64,000 nt of DNA from assembly GCA_030248215.1 (NCBI GenBank), contig JASANG010001695.1, positions 186,001 to 250,000 of the forward strand, written 5' to 3'. This stretch comes from Enoplolaimus lenunculus. Taxonomy: Eukaryota; Nematoda; Enoplea; Enoplida; Thoracostomopsidae. How positions within the stretch are numbered: position 1 is the first letter of the stretch; each line of letters starts with the position of its first letter. Positions 44,281 through 55,888 of this stretch are shown in pieces. Made by a program: the position numbers and the translations under genes. The notes under the pieces are model-generated. The model saw only the letters and a program-made list of their open reading frames with translations, had not been told where the DNA came from and did no database searches.

Positions 44281-44662
44281 CAGGCTGCAACCTGAGGTGA
44301 AAAATTCCGGAGCCGGAGACGGGGCCGGGGGTCAATAAAACTTGGTGGAGCCGGAGCAGAAGGTGAGGCGAGATTAGGTAGTAAAATCATGGTTTAATTA
44401 GTTAATTTTAGCCATTTTCTGCAGTATTGTGATAAGTTGTTTGGTTTTACGCTAAATTATCAACGAAATTTAGGAAATTCCTTCTAGAAAATTCAGACAC
44501 AAGTAAAACGAAACGCGCTAAGCAGAAAAATTGTGCAAAATTATGCAAAATTTCCCTACCGAAATTGCCCGGTAAAAATTCTGCCGAACACGCAGCCGGC
44601 GCCGGAGATCTATTTTCTGCCGGAGCTAAGCCAGAGGCAGACCTACGGTTGTACCCAGGTTT
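44281..44662. mobile_element. CAGGCTGCAACC-ended CCGGAG element, complete
   Basis: CAGGCTGCAACCTGAGG left, CGGTTGTACCCAGG right; inner CCGGAG runs and the same ATTATGCAAAATTTCC/ACCGAAATTGCCCGG centre as the 32.7 kb copy. Related copies: 35045-35365, 57105-57460, 55368-55680, 22132-22422. Confidence 0.72.
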
Positions 44663-45299
44663 ACTGGTATCTATGGCTCAAAGACATAATAGTGTATCCA
44701 ACGGGGGGAGGTTTAACTTCAGAAACTTTTTTATGATAAACCTTACAATTTCAGCATTTGAATCAGAATTAAACTTGGTTGACCGATTTTCATAGAAAAA
44801 TAATTTGCAGAACTTTTCCTGTACATTTAAGCAAAGAGCAAGTGCAGGATTCAACATCTTTGTTGATTCAACTCGTAGACATTGTTGTGCATTGGAAAAC
44901 AAGAATACCCTTCAAAGTATGTTGGACAAATTTCAGAATATCATAACTTAACTTCAACAGTAATCCCTCCAGAAATTGCTTAAGTTTGCACTATATACTG
45001 ACGCTTCGTCTTAAGCCAAGGCCTGATATATGATTTAACTCGGTTAAAGAAACAGCTGGCGTCAGCAGCTACAATACACCTAAGCTATATGATATCGTGA
45101 CATCTCCAAACACACTCTATTTGTATCTAGAGGTAAATATATAGCTAGTTTGATGAATTGTAAGCGGCTGATTTATGAGCAAATATTGGACACATGCAAA
45201 GAAATCCTGCGTGTTGTACAGTATATTCCGCCATATATAGTATCTGAGGCACATATTTGCATTGGGTAAATTTTCAGGTTATAGGAAACATCAGGGAAT

Positions 45300-45551
45300 A
45301 TGATTTCAACGAAAACTGATATATTTGTAATCAGATGTAAAGATGAAATTGATTCGTTTTTTACCAAAATTCCCAAGTATGAAAAAAGCTATTCCCAAAG
45401 TCAAAAGAGCGGTATGTTTTTAGCTTTTTCAAGCAAATGTGTCGGTCTTGTTAGTTACGATCGGGAACTTCAGACATTTTCAGTAAGCAGCTTCAAAAGT
45501 GGGTTAAGGGTGGATCTTTTTAAAGCCATTTGTTCAGTTAGTGACGATTAA
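45300..45551 (+). CDS. Small hypothetical ORF upstream of METTL6
   Basis: 83 codons starting with ATG 13 bp after a good acceptor (AAATTTTCAG at 45279-45288), the arrangement expected of a trans-spliced gene. The product is hydrophilic and mixed: it starts MISTKTDIFVIRC, has a Lys/Ser-rich middle, and a likely beta segment (MFLAFSSKCVGLVSYD). I do not recognise it. It lies 430 bp upstream of the METTL6 start on the same strand, so the pair could be co-transcribed, but a MITE and a tRNA-like sequence lie between. It may also be a chance ORF. Confidence 0.3.
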   Translation: MISTKTDIFVIRCKDEIDSFFTKIPKYEKSYSQSQKSGMFLAFSSKCVGLVSYDRELQTFSVSSFKSGLRVDLFKAICSVSDD

Positions 45552-45694
45552 AATGAAATAGATTTAATTTGTATACTATATAAAACCTTGACAATCACCT
45601 AACATAAACCACCGAAGGTAGGTTCGCTTCAGTGGATAAGGAAAATCTAAAATACAACAGATTAGGTCAATATCTATTGTCAGTCTAGCAGCTG

Positions 45695-45776
45695 GAAAAG
45701 CGGATTACGGGAGGTTTCGAACTAGTGACCTTCTGCGTGTCTGGCAGATGCTGTTACAACTGCACCACGTAGCCGG
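45695..45776 (-). repeat. tRNA-like sequence (pseudo-tRNA or SINE head)
   Basis: On the minus strand: GCCGGCTACGTGGTGCAGTT (A-box-like), TCTGC-CAGACAC-GCAGA (a well-formed anticodon arm) and CACTAGTTCGAAACC (B-box-like). The acceptor and T stems do not pair properly, so it is not a working tRNA. Confidence 0.5.
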
Positions 45777-45858
45777 CAGGGATGGGCGGTTTCGATCAAA
45801 AAGCGAGACCGAGACCAGCCAAATGCCGAAACGTCGAGATCGAAACCGCCCATCACTG
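45777..45858. mobile_element. Tiny MITE/hairpin upstream of METTL6
   Basis: CAGGGATGGGCGGTTTCG and its mirror CGAAACCGCCCATCACTG give a perfect 17-bp stem (45781-45797 with 45838-45854) around a 40-base loop. CAG-type ends recall hAT elements. It lies 15 bp before the open frame preceding METTL6. Confidence 0.7.
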
Positions 45859-45980
45859 CTTAACGGACAAGCATGTCTCAGAAGCTTACATGTCCCAATT
45901 TTCGGTCTTCATCAGCTTATCTGTTTAACTTCAAGTTTTCGTTGTATATATTTGCGATTATTTTAGTGTTTTTATATCAT

Positions 45981-46841
45981 ATGGATAACAGGATTGAATC
46001 AACTCCAAGCTGTTCTGAAACTTTTCAGCCGGCAGATGATATTATAATGCGACTAAATTCTGAGCCATGCATATCTGACTTCAAACGATCCAAGTTGGAA
46101 GCTGAAACAGGAAAAAATTGGGACAAATTCTATAAACGAAACAGTACGCATTTCTTTAAAGATCGTCATTGGACCAAAAGGGAATTAGTTGAAATGTGTC
46201 CGGAACTTTTTAGCGAAACCACCAACCGTGTTGTGATGCTAGAAGCTGGCTGCGGAGTTGGTAATTTTTTGTTCCCACTGTTCGAAGATTTTCCAAATAT
46301 GTTTGCACACGCGTGTGATATATCAATACGTGCTGTCGATTTTCTAAAATCTCATCCGAAATATTCTGAATCTCGGTGTAACGCGTTTCAGCATGATTTG
46401 ACAGTAAAACAGCAGTGTGATGGTTCTAGCCTGCAAGGCAAACTTGGAACAGTTAGCAAGGTGGATGTCTGTAGTTTGATTTTTGTCCTGTCTACAATCG
46501 ATCCAGATAAAATGTCTAATGTCATCTCGAATATTACGAGCGTTCTTAAGCCAAATGGTGTTGTGATTGTGAGAGACTACGGTTTATACGATCATGCAAT
46601 GTTGCGATTCTCGCCTGGACACAAAATTTCGGATAGATTTTATGTGCGTCAAGACGGAACACGCGCGTATTATTTTTCAATTGAAAATTTGCAAGCAATC
46701 TTCAATGAAAACAACTTTAAATGTGAGGATTTGCAATATATTAAACGAGAGACTGTAAACAGAAAGAAAAATATATGTGTTCCAAGGATTTTTGTTCAAG
46801 GGAAGTTTGTTAAAAGCGGTGCGTATGTTTCTGAAGCGTAA
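45981..46841 (+). CDS. METTL6: METTL6-type tRNA 3-methylcytidine methyltransferase
   Basis: An S-adenosylmethionine-dependent enzyme; METTL6 makes 3-methylcytidine at position 32 of serine tRNAs in the cytosol. The 286 residues match the family length (human METTL6 is about 284). Visible motifs: WDKFYKRNSTHFFKDRHW (47-64) at the N end; SAM motif I MLEAGCGVGNFLFPL (86-100); acidic motif ACDIS (111-115); VCSLIFVLSTIDPDKM (163-178); RDYGLYDHAMLRF (198-210); FYVRQDGTRAYYFS (220-233); RETVN...CVPRIFVQGKF (256-276). FYKRNST and RQDGTR favour METTL6 over METTL2 or METTL8. I chose ATG 45981: the frame is open from 45873, but the extra 36 residues are hydrophobic and unlike the family, and TTATTTTAG ends 15 bp before this ATG. 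No introns, unlike its neighbours. Catalytic motifs are complete. Confidence 0.93.
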   Translation: MDNRIESTPSCSETFQPADDIIMRLNSEPCISDFKRSKLEAETGKNWDKFYKRNSTHFFKDRHWTKRELVEMCPELFSETTNRVVMLEAGCGVGNFLFPLFEDFPNMFAHACDISIRAVDFLKSHPKYSESRCNAFQHDLTVKQQCDGSSLQGKLGTVSKVDVCSLIFVLSTIDPDKMSNVISNITSVLKPNGVVIVRDYGLYDHAMLRFSPGHKISDRFYVRQDGTRAYYFSIENLQAIFNENNFKCEDLQYIKRETVNRKKNICVPRIFVQGKFVKSGAYVSEA

Positions 46842-47038
46842 ACGAAAACTATTTACTAGTAAATGCTTCGTCTTGTTTCGAAACCAGTCCAAAATGCATT
46901 TGCTTACCAAAATTACCGTTTTTATACACATATGTTTGTATGTTGCTAGTAGCTACAACTCATATTATTACTGAGTGGTAATCCGCAACATATTTTAACA
47001 CCACTTTTCAACAGGGTATGCCGCTATTATAACTTGTG

Positions 47039-47110
47039 AATAAATTATGTATGCATATGGACCGCCATTTTTGATCATATGTATTATTGAGATTATGAAT
47101 CAATAATAAA
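47039..47110 (+). terminator. Poly(A) signals after METTL6
   Basis: AATAAA at 47039-47044 and 47105-47110, 198 and 264 bp after the METTL6 stop. No A-tract follows, which argues against a recent processed retrocopy. Confidence 0.5.
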
Positions 47111-49598
47111 ATTTCTCATTTGTCGGTGTTTTATAATATGGTATATTGATCTTTTGAGGAGCGATAATTATAATTTCGGCTGGCAGGGTGTTCTCGTTGC
47201 ATGGAGGCCAGAATGCATGAAACAAAAACTATAAACTATATTCTAACCACCGCGGTTGTTCGGGAAGTTTGAAATCACCTTAGTCCTATTGATACTTGTA
47301 TAATGTGAAGATCAGGAAACAGTTCAAATTATTGCAGTTGACAATTTTGCTATGGCACACGTATTCTTTAGGACCGTTCCGTTTTGGTGGATCTGCAAAA
47401 GATCAGGATTAGGGTCTAGAATATTTTTGCTTAGGATGAGATGTAGTTTTTCAACGCTCAGACTTAGGAATATGCTTAATCTAAAGATTTATCTTAAAAT
47501 AACTTGGCCACTGGTATTGTATACAGTGAAAACTTCAGTGTGATCTGCCACAATAATGGCACAGGGTGCAACGCCGAAGGTCAAAAATTATATTTTATGC
47601 GCTTTTCCATGCTATTGTAAAAATCTCATTGGCAGAGATTAGATGTTTTGCGCGTGAAGGAAAGCCAATTCCTTTGCGTATTATTGAACATCGATAGTAA
47701 TTGAAGAAGTAGCATGAATCATTGCTTCTTTATCATTGAGGTTTTTTCCGCATTCTGTTACGGTTCAAGCGACCATGTTTTATGAAGACAACATTTAAAT
47801 GGATCGCATCCCATTTAATATTCTGCCCAGTACATATATATATTTGTGGCTATGAGCCGAATCGAATTCACATGAAAATCCAAAATATGGCTGAAGAATT
47901 TTCAGAAATCTTTAGATTTGGTAAGTCGGAAATTGGCTGTGTGGAGCGAACCACGGACTTCGGCGTTAATCTCAGGAACCCCCGAGCGGATGTTGATAAA
48001 CTTTTGTTTGAAAGGGTTTCCTGGAGTTTTAATCTAGCATTATGGTTTTAAAATTCTAAAATGTTTCTGTTGTTAAGCGTTTTTGCGTACGAGGAGTCTG
48101 AATTATTTGTTTATAAACCTCCAAAATAGATAAATCAGTCGCCAGCTTCTAACTAAATTAGCTGGCTAAACGCTAAGGAGCATTTTACCTATGCCAATTA
48201 TATTTTTTTGTATTGATTTTGTTGGTTTACAAAAACACTATTCTGAGTGGGGTTTGGATAAGAAACATAAAATATGTCGCTCAAAACTGTCTATTTTTTG
48301 CAAATTAGTAGGATACTGGTTAATTAGCATATTAACTAATCCCATTATTGCATTTGAGCTTATTGTCAGTACGTCGGTCCGAGCTTCGCTAAATCAAGCA
48401 GTACCACTACGACTGATATCATAACTAATTAGCACAGTGACAGCGAAGTTGTTATTACGTGCTAAAAAAATTAGGATCTGAGTAAGGCGTTATGTAGCAA
48501 GGTTTAGTAATCTGATGTCTCTTTTGCTTTGACACTAGTTAGACGGTCCAGGCTATGAGATGTTGTGTTTTAAATCCATACGTGGTTTTATTTTAACCTA
48601 CACGAGGGGTTTTGTAAAACATGCACATTCCGTCGAGTTTATAATTTAAGTATAACTCTCAGATTCAAAATGTAATCTTATCGCCACAACCTAAATTTTT
48701 GTCATTTGGATTTTCCAGTACAATAAATTATTGATTCTGTCGGACTAAAATCTCATCTACAGTTTTAACCAAACCAAGACTTTGGTGTTTCCACCATTTG
48801 AAAAATGCAATCAATAAGAAAAACTCGCTTGAATTTTAAAAAAACTCACTGGAAAACGCTTCGTAATTTTTGAAAAAATCCTGAATTGCATAAATTTTAC
48901 AGTTCTGGAAACTATGAAAGGAAGCTTTTATAAGTATCGATTTTCGTAGCTTTAAGTATTTTTTATATTTGCCTAATTTTAAATGCTGGGAATGGTTTTT
49001 ATGCGTTGTGCTCCTAAAGGCAAATATGTATCGGGGTGTTTGACCATTTCATTCTATCCGATTTTTTGGCTAATATTTTAGCAGATGTAGAAGCAACATC
49101 TTGTCTCTGATTTGGGGGAAGGCCGACTTTACTTATCGATTAGCGGTCGTTTTGATGAAGCGATTAAATATTTGGTTAGTACTCTAGTTATTAACCTTAT
49201 TGGAAAATACATTCAAAAGTTAATCGTCAACTTTTCAAGACGTGATACGATATATTTTATAACAGCACCGTGTTCTTGATTTTCAAAGACATCGTTTTTG
49301 TATTTAGCGTACAGTGTTCATTGATCTTTTTGTAATGCACTGTGTTGGTATTACTTGCAAATTAGAACGCAATATTGATTGCGTGTGCCGTGCACGTCCG
49401 ATGAGTGATTGTAAAAGTTACTTACATTAAATGGCAATTTCTGTTTTGTTACCGTTGACAAAATTTAATGTAGAACAAAATGTATGCTCTTGCCAATATC
49501 CAACGACTAACACGAAAACAACTCAATATAAAGTTGCCCAGTAATACGCACATATTTTTTTCTGTTCATTTTATTACTATTGTTATTGTAATTTTCAG
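47111..49598. other. METTL6-PIGA intergenic region
   Basis: No recognisable gene. ORFs of 77-89 codons (47782-48051 and 48191-48424) match nothing I know. A degenerate TTAGGC MITE relic lies at 47302-47520. The region is poorer in repeats than the left half and should contain the PIGA promoter. Confidence 0.55.
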
Positions 49599-49599
49599 C

Positions 49600-49755
49600 A
49601 TGATTTCGGATTTTTTCTGTCCAAACACAGGCGGAGTTGAAACGCACATATACCACTTGTCGCAGTGTTTGCTGAAGCGTGGCCATAAAGTTATTGTCAT
49701 CACACATGCGTACGGCCGGCGTTATGGCATTCGATACCTGGCTAATTCTCTAAAG
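49600..49755 (+). CDS. PIGA: PIGA exon 1
   Basis: Starts at ATG one base after acceptor GTAATTTTCAG (ends 49598). Encodes [20 protein letters not shown] and [20 protein letters not shown]. Donor GTAACA, phase 0. The single base between acceptor and ATG also fits a Cys codon split by an upstream intron (human ICMVSDFF). Confidence 0.92.
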
Positions 49756-52700
49756 GTAACACGTTGATAGGATTTGTTTAGCTTGAAGATGATGGGCGTT
49801 AAAGGGAACAGAATAAAGTTGTTTTGTAAGAGCGTTTTGTTAAACTTCTGAATAAAAATGATTTTGATTCGGCTAACCATTGTTTGTAGTCGTACGTCTT
49901 CAACATATTATGGGCGTTGTATTTTAGCCAGCTGTAAAATCGCACATATATTGTAGTTTCTGAATGTTATTGTTACTAGTGGTTTGTGTTTGTTGTTTTA
50001 ATATAAAAACATTGTTTTTCAGGTTTACTATTTGCCGTTTCTTGTGGTGTACAACGGATGCATTTTGCCTACCGTGTACGGTACGTTGCCTTGGATTCGC
50101 TGGATATTGATTCGCGAGCAAATCAATGTTGTTCATGGACATTCGGTAGATTTTCTACTTTAACAGCGTAATATTAGTTTGATTATTGCAAGCTGCGTAG
50201 AACAGATTTGAGAAATACATTAAACAGAAGTGGAACTTAAAAAAGAATACCGATAACGCTCACAAATCAATAATTGTGGGGAAAGTACACATGTATTGGA
50301 GAAGGATTGATTATTGCGTCGGACAATGTTAATTTTACTTATAAACAGAGCATATGGATAAATCTATTTTTATGCATGACAATTTTAAACGCACGTACTT
50401 GAGTACCAGACGCGTCGTTCCCACGTTTTTACTCATCTATCGAGAAATTTCGGGAAGGATATCCAGTGTCCTTCTTTGTATGCACCCTTGTCCAGCACTG
50501 ATCACTCTTTGTTGACCACTTTTTGTAAATATGAAATTTTAGTCTAAATTTTTTATGAATATGTTAATGATGCCGAGCCAAAGTGCTGTTATATTGCAAC
50601 GTACGTTCTTATGCAGTGTATGGATTTAAGAACAAAAATTGCCAGTGACAACAAAAATTTTTGTGTTATTAGACCTAGTTTTAATATTGATACTTAAAAT
50701 TTCTTGGATTGTTGCAAAATTTTGATTGTGGATTCGCAGAATTCTTGGCGGAGTACAAATAAAATTATAGTGAATCCAAGGAACATTCGTGGTACAACAT
50801 TTCATCGCACGATCAGCTTATCCACTGACATTTTGTAGCGCGATATCTCATAACCCGTACAATTTGGTGACCACCATTAGGCTTATGCTTTGAAACTGTC
50901 GGGCGACGTGTTTTCATACGTAAATTCATATTCGCTGTTTTACAATACATGATGTTCATTGTTTTTAATTATACTGGTTTGTATTTTAGTCTTTCTCCGC
51001 TCTTGCTCACGAAGGTATGTTCCACGCTCTTGCGCTCAATATTCACACATTCTTTACCGATCATTCGTTGTTCGGATTTGCTGATGCTTCCTCAATACTG
51101 ACCAATAAACTGCTTCAGTTTTCGTTAATTAATAGCAGTCACGTGATTTGTGTGTCTTTTACTAGGTTAGTCCTAGTTTGCAATAGATTTACTCATGGTT
51201 GGCTGTTTTGTGCTGGATACTGGTAATATCTTAAGAATTTGACCTAAAACTAATGAGAAGTGTAGTAAAAATTTTCGCTCGTAGCATCCTAGAGTGGCGC
51301 TATATTTTTGTAAATTTTAACGTTTTCCGGTGCCGTTCATCGCTGTATGTCACCGCGATGTATCGTACGCGAGTAACTCGCGACAATACCTTACGGTGGC
51401 GGACAGTGACGGACGCCAAGTGTACCGTCACCCTTATTATTTATTAACCAGGCTTCGTGGTTTGCCTGTTTTCGTAACATCTGTTCATCTATTTGTGTTT
51501 GTGCTATACTAGGTACTGTTATTATCTTAGGTTGACACAATGTTACTAAAATGAATGAGACTTGCCTTGAAAATGATGTTGCTTAGTAGTTTTCTGTTTT
51601 CGTAACAGTGTGATGGACTCTTAGATTTCTTGCTTTCCGACACTGATAATATTTGTATTGATTTATATTTATAGCAAAGAAAATACATTGCTGCGTGCTC
51701 ATCTGGCATCGCAAGATGTATCTGTGATTCCTAATGCAATCGATTGTGATTTGTTCACCCCGAAGCTAGACGCAGCTGATAGTTCAAAAAGTTGGTATTC
51801 GTTTGGATGTTGTTGAAATTGAGTTACAATATTTAGATTTAATGGCATACTTTTACCGCAACGTTCGCAATAACTTGCGTTAGCATGTCACGACATTCAC
51901 TTGATTGTGCCAAGATCGTATGCAGCTTTAAGTTTGAAACGTACACCCTTTTACTCTTAGCAATACTTGGAATTTATTGCAATGTGTATATCGTGCTTTT
52001 TAAATATAACCTTGTATCTTGGGCAACTCGCGCATAAATTTTGGAAGTTCAGTATAAACTGATAATTTATATGGAACAGCTTCTGATAACTAACCATGGA
52101 AGTTAAAAAATATTTGAAATCAGTAGTCGTAGTAGCATTACAAAATCTAAGTCATTAATTTTGTGTGACATAACGTATCAAATGGTCTCTTTGTCTCTTT
52201 AATTGTAACGTACATTCTGGTTTATTTGTAGTTGATAACGTTTAAACCACTTCGCGTTTTTAGCAGGCTTTGCACTGTTGGCAAAATTATTTTTATTGCT
52301 AATATTTATTGATTTGTTTATCTTATATTGTTTCTAGTCTTTCTTTTTAGTTACAATTGTAGTGATTAGTCGACTAGTGTATAGGAAAGGTGCAGATTTA
52401 TTGGCGGCTTTAATACCTGTGATTTGCAAGCAACATCCGGATGTTCAGTTTTTAATTGGTTAGTTTAATTTCAATGTTTATTGCACGAAACATGCGCGCT
52501 TAGTTTACTTGTTTTCCTGAAGTACTAAGTGAAGAGGCTTTTTTGATCGGCATCTGCAAACAGTTTGTAATGTATGTCTCAGTATCCAAGCCTTGTTCAA
52601 TTTTGTGTATTTATGTTTAGGTGGTGATGGAATAAAGCGTGTTTTACTTGAAGAAGTCCGGGAAAAGAATTATTTGCAAGAACGTGTGACGCTGCTTGGC

Positions 52701-55700
52701 GCATTGCCTCATACGGAAGTCCGAAATGTATGGATTTGACCTTTCAAGTTGCAGTGCAAAATAGCACAGAACAAAATTGTTTGTATTGTGTATTTACTGC
52801 GGAAATCTAGTGACTTGTTTAGTTTCCCCAACCCTAATGCTAATTTGATAGAAGGCCAAAGTTCCCCCCGCACCAGTCATTATGTGGGGGGTGCTAAATA
52901 AGCACAGAAACCCGATATTGAGTGTCATGTTAGTCACTATATACTTGTATACCACACAAGTGTTGAAATTTATCAAAACATTGCTTATCGTCGCTTACGA
53001 TTACCAGTATAATTACCGCGACGTTTGTTTGAAGCCAGATTGGTAACGCATTTTTCGCTCTCGCATTGTTTTGTTTTAAGGTTCTCGTCCAGGGCCAAAT
53101 ATTTGTCAACACTTCTCTCACGGAAGCCTTTTGTATGGCGATTGTGGAAGCAGCAAGCTGTGGGTAAAAATATTTATATGTATTTATATGTATAAAATCA
53201 TTTTATCCGGCTCAAACCTGAACGAACTGTGGGAACTAGGATGAACGATAGTAATTTATTTTGAAAAGCTATTAAGTGTATTACAGTGAAGCTGTGTGTT
53301 AATTTTTGTGTGGCAGCAACAAAAAAGAGGCTTCGCAGTCGGTAAATTAAGCAGTCAATTAAAATTTAAAAAAATTTAATTACTGTTATTTGAAATGACT
53401 TTTCGGGTTTTATTTCACCCTTCACGTTCAGTAATTTGACCTCTTGTTGATATTTCTTAGGTTTCGCTACATTTATTTTACTTTTATCCGTTTCTATTTG
53501 CACCTTTACTCAAGTTTTAGAGCGTTTTATATAGCAACACAGCTTTATATGTTGTTATTGTTTTGGCAGGTTGTATGTTGTGAGCACTAATGTTGGCGGT
53601 GTCCCGGAAGTTTTACCACCCGATCTCATTTCTTTAGCCATGCCAACTGTGCCGTGTAAGTACTGAGGAGACAGTTTGTTTCAAGTTTCCGATAGGTTCA
53701 AGATTCAAGACGGGCCCTATAATGGTTTTGCGTGTGCCAAGAGGGTGCATTAGAATCGGAACAGATACTGGAACTGTAACCGGAATCGAAACTAGAAATT
53801 TTGCGACGATACGGGTAATTTGTATTGACAAAAATGTTGGTTTACGGTGTCTGTTGGCTGGCAAAAATATTCAAAAAGGTCACATGAACAAATTGGCGAC
53901 GATTTTTGGTTCTGTAAAGCTAAACTACAATCAATTGTTGATGTTACCTCATCGAAAGCAAATTATATTAATAATACAGAGTTTTTATGCAATGTATCAG
54001 AACAAATAAGATTAAAATTTCAAAATTCCGATTCCGAGTGCACGGTTTCACCCTGGTGCCAAGCAAGATATTTTTGATGGATTAAGCCATTAGTCAATAC
54101 ACTATGTTTATAGAAACGAAAAGTACACGTATGCATATTATAAAGTTTTAAAATCATGAAATAGTATCGCGCCTATGCTGGGATTGTTGTAAAGTTGTCA
54201 TCAGTGCTACTTGGCGCATGTCGTGTTGTGCGCTTATTTGTATATAGGCATGCGCCAGCGCCATAAAAACAGGTTTAGGAGTAGTGCATTTTTGTCGGTT
54301 TGTTTTGTTATATCATGTTTTACTTTATTTGTCTTTATGGTTTTTTTCTTATGTTTAATGTTTTAGCGCTTACGCTTGCTATTAACAATGCCATATCGAA
54401 TCATCGTAACAAATCGTTACTCTCGCCGTATGCCGTTCATAAGCGAGTGAGACTTATGTACCGGTGGTCAAATGTATCTGAACGCGTTGAAAGAGTTTAT
54501 TTGAATGCGCTAGAGAAGCCAGTTCCTGACGTTGCACAACGCATGTGGAGGTAAACGCTTGGAATTGTGTTTTGCTGTTTGGTGTTTTTATTTGTCGTGC
54601 AATGTGTCTTTCTAATCTTACAGAGCACCGTTTTGTCTGAATAAGCTTGCTTTAGATTGATGTACTTTGGCAATATTTGAATAAAATTTTGGCCAGGGAA
54701 AATTGTTATACTCCAAAATCTCAGGCACCTACTATGATGAAATATGGCAATTTATTTAAAAGCACAAAGGTTGTTTTTGCGCTGGTTATATGCGGAAAGT
54801 CAAACGGATTAATGTGCAATTTTGATAATAATCTTATGAGATGTTTTATTATATGAACAGTGTAATTGGTGTTGTTCGTTTTACATGGGCGACTTGGTGC
54901 TAAACTTATTTTCATAACTTTGTTCACGGAAAATTGCTCTTGCTCGTTAACCATTTACTTTGAGAATGTTGCTAATCAGAGGTAGATAATATTATTCTAA
55001 TTTTTTACTTTAATTTCAGGTATTGGAGGGGTGGAAGACTATTCGGCGTATTCTTCATACTGGTGGCTGCAATTAATATGATGGTTTTGTTTTTTATCAG
55101 TTTGATACAACCGTCTCAGGTTAGCATCGTTATACCAAACAGTTACTTAAAATATCTAATTTTATGTAAGTTGTGTTGTTTAACAACACGAAACTACTAG
55201 ACGTTGAAAGTTTATCATAATTTGGATTTAATGGTAATAAGAATTTTAATTCAGCGTTGCGTAACATCTGAAACAACTGTTGCTTGCAGCCTGTTACCTG
55301 TCATTTAATTTTTATAAATTTTTTTACAAACCTGGCACTGCTTATGGTGTTCGTAACGGTAAGAATGCAATTGGAGGTCCGGATTCGGGCAAAAATTGAC
55401 TTTCGGGTTTGGTAGGATTTCAGCCAGAGGTTCCGGCAATTTTGGTAGTGAAATGTTGCATTGTTTTATAAATTTATTTGTTTGATGCGTTTCGATTTAA
55501 CTTATGGTACAATTTTGAGGAAAAATTGTCTAGATTTCATAAAAAATAAGCGTAAAACCGAAGGTTTTATCAGATTACTGATTTTTGTTAAAATAATCAG
55601 CAAATTAAATATCATTTGATCTACATAATTTCACCTCGTCTTTTCTCCGGTATGTTTCACCTTCGTTTGTACCCTGGTAGTACTATGCAATATTTACTTC

Positions 55701-55888
55701 TGCAACAAGTACCACGACAAGTTTTGTACAAGCATTTCATTCATTTGAAATCCATAATAAATTGTGTTATGCGATTAATATGCACGTTTCCTTTCACTTT
55801 TTTAATTATTTATTTTCAGAACATTTCTATCGTCAGGGAAGAAGCTGGTGAGAATGATGCCTCCTCAGAAAAGAAATGTTTGCATTAG
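49600..55888 (+). CDS. PIGA: PIGA: catalytic subunit of GPI-GlcNAc transferase (gene span)
   Basis: Transfers GlcNAc from UDP-GlcNAc to phosphatidylinositol on the cytosolic face of the ER, the first step of GPI-anchor synthesis, within the PIGA/PIGC/PIGH/PIGP/PIGQ complex. Eleven coding exons join in phase to 1308 bases, 435 residues plus stop (yeast Gpi3 about 452, human PIGA 484). Seen: [58 protein letters not shown], the GT4 E-x7-E motif EAFCMAIVE, and [11 protein letters not shown]-terminal helix ([20 protein letters not shown]) anchors it. Human PIGA has more residues before ICMVSDFF. Here ATG follows TTTTCAG by one base, so either translation starts there after trans-splicing or a short 5' exon is missing. 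The reading frame is also open back to 49480. Every family landmark is intact. Confidence 0.96.
50023..50145 (+). CDS. PIGA: PIGA exon 2
   Basis: Acceptor TTTTTCAG, donor GTAGAT, phase 0, 41 codons. [12 protein letters not shown] then INVVHGHS (human VYYLPLKVMYNQ ... TIIHSHS). Confidence 0.95.
50990..51165 (+). CDS. PIGA: PIGA exon 3
   Basis: Acceptor GTATTTTAG, donor GTTAGT, ends in phase 2. [40 protein letters not shown] and SHVICVSFT. Confidence 0.95.
51675..51790 (+). CDS. PIGA: PIGA exon 4
   Basis: Acceptor TTTATAG completes the split Ser of [11 protein letters not shown] (human SKENTVLRAAL). [15 protein letters not shown] follows. Donor GTTGGT, phase 1. Confidence 0.93.
52351..52458 (+). 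CDS. PIGA: PIGA exon 5
   Basis: Acceptor CTTTTTAG. The split Ile gives [18 protein letters not shown], the nucleotide-sugar binding segment. Ends DVQFLIG at donor GTTAGT, phase 1. Confidence 0.95.
52621..52727 (+). CDS. PIGA: PIGA exon 6
   Basis: Acceptor [25 protein letters not shown], then [14 protein letters not shown] (human VRLLGALEHKDVRN). Donor GTATGG, phase 0. Confidence 0.95.
53081..53163 (+). CDS. PIGA: PIGA exon 7 with E-x7-E motif
   Basis: Acceptor TTTTAAG, donor GTAAAA, phase 2. [20 protein letters not shown] with the two catalytic-site Glu of EAFCMAIVE. Confidence 0.95.
53570..53655 (+). CDS. PIGA: PIGA exon 8
   Basis: Acceptor TTTTGGCAG, donor GTAAGT, phase 1. [20 protein letters not shown] (human [20 protein letters not shown]). 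Confidence 0.94.
54367..54550 (+). CDS. PIGA: PIGA exon 9
   Basis: Acceptor [17 protein letters not shown], then a Lys/Arg-rich part and [14 protein letters not shown] (human YTWRNVAERTEKVY). Donor GTAAAC, phase 2. Confidence 0.93.
55020..55119 (+). CDS. PIGA: PIGA exon 10 with transmembrane helix
   Basis: Acceptor [28 protein letters not shown] continues the hydrophobic helix that anchors PIGA to the ER. Donor GTTAGC, phase 0. Confidence 0.9.
55820..55888 (+). CDS. PIGA: PIGA exon 11 and stop
   Basis: Acceptor TTATTTTCAG, phase 0. Hydrophilic tail [22 protein letters not shown] and TAG. Tail sequence varies in the family, so this exon rests on phase, splice site and composition. No AATAAA lies within about 500 bp downstream. 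Confidence 0.75.
   Translation, partial: NISIVREEAGENDASSEKKCLH

Noticed and set aside
45695-45776. Functional valine tRNA (loop CAGACAC, anticodon GAC)
   Set aside because: The anticodon arm pairs, but acceptor and T stems do not; treated as a tRNA-derived repeat.
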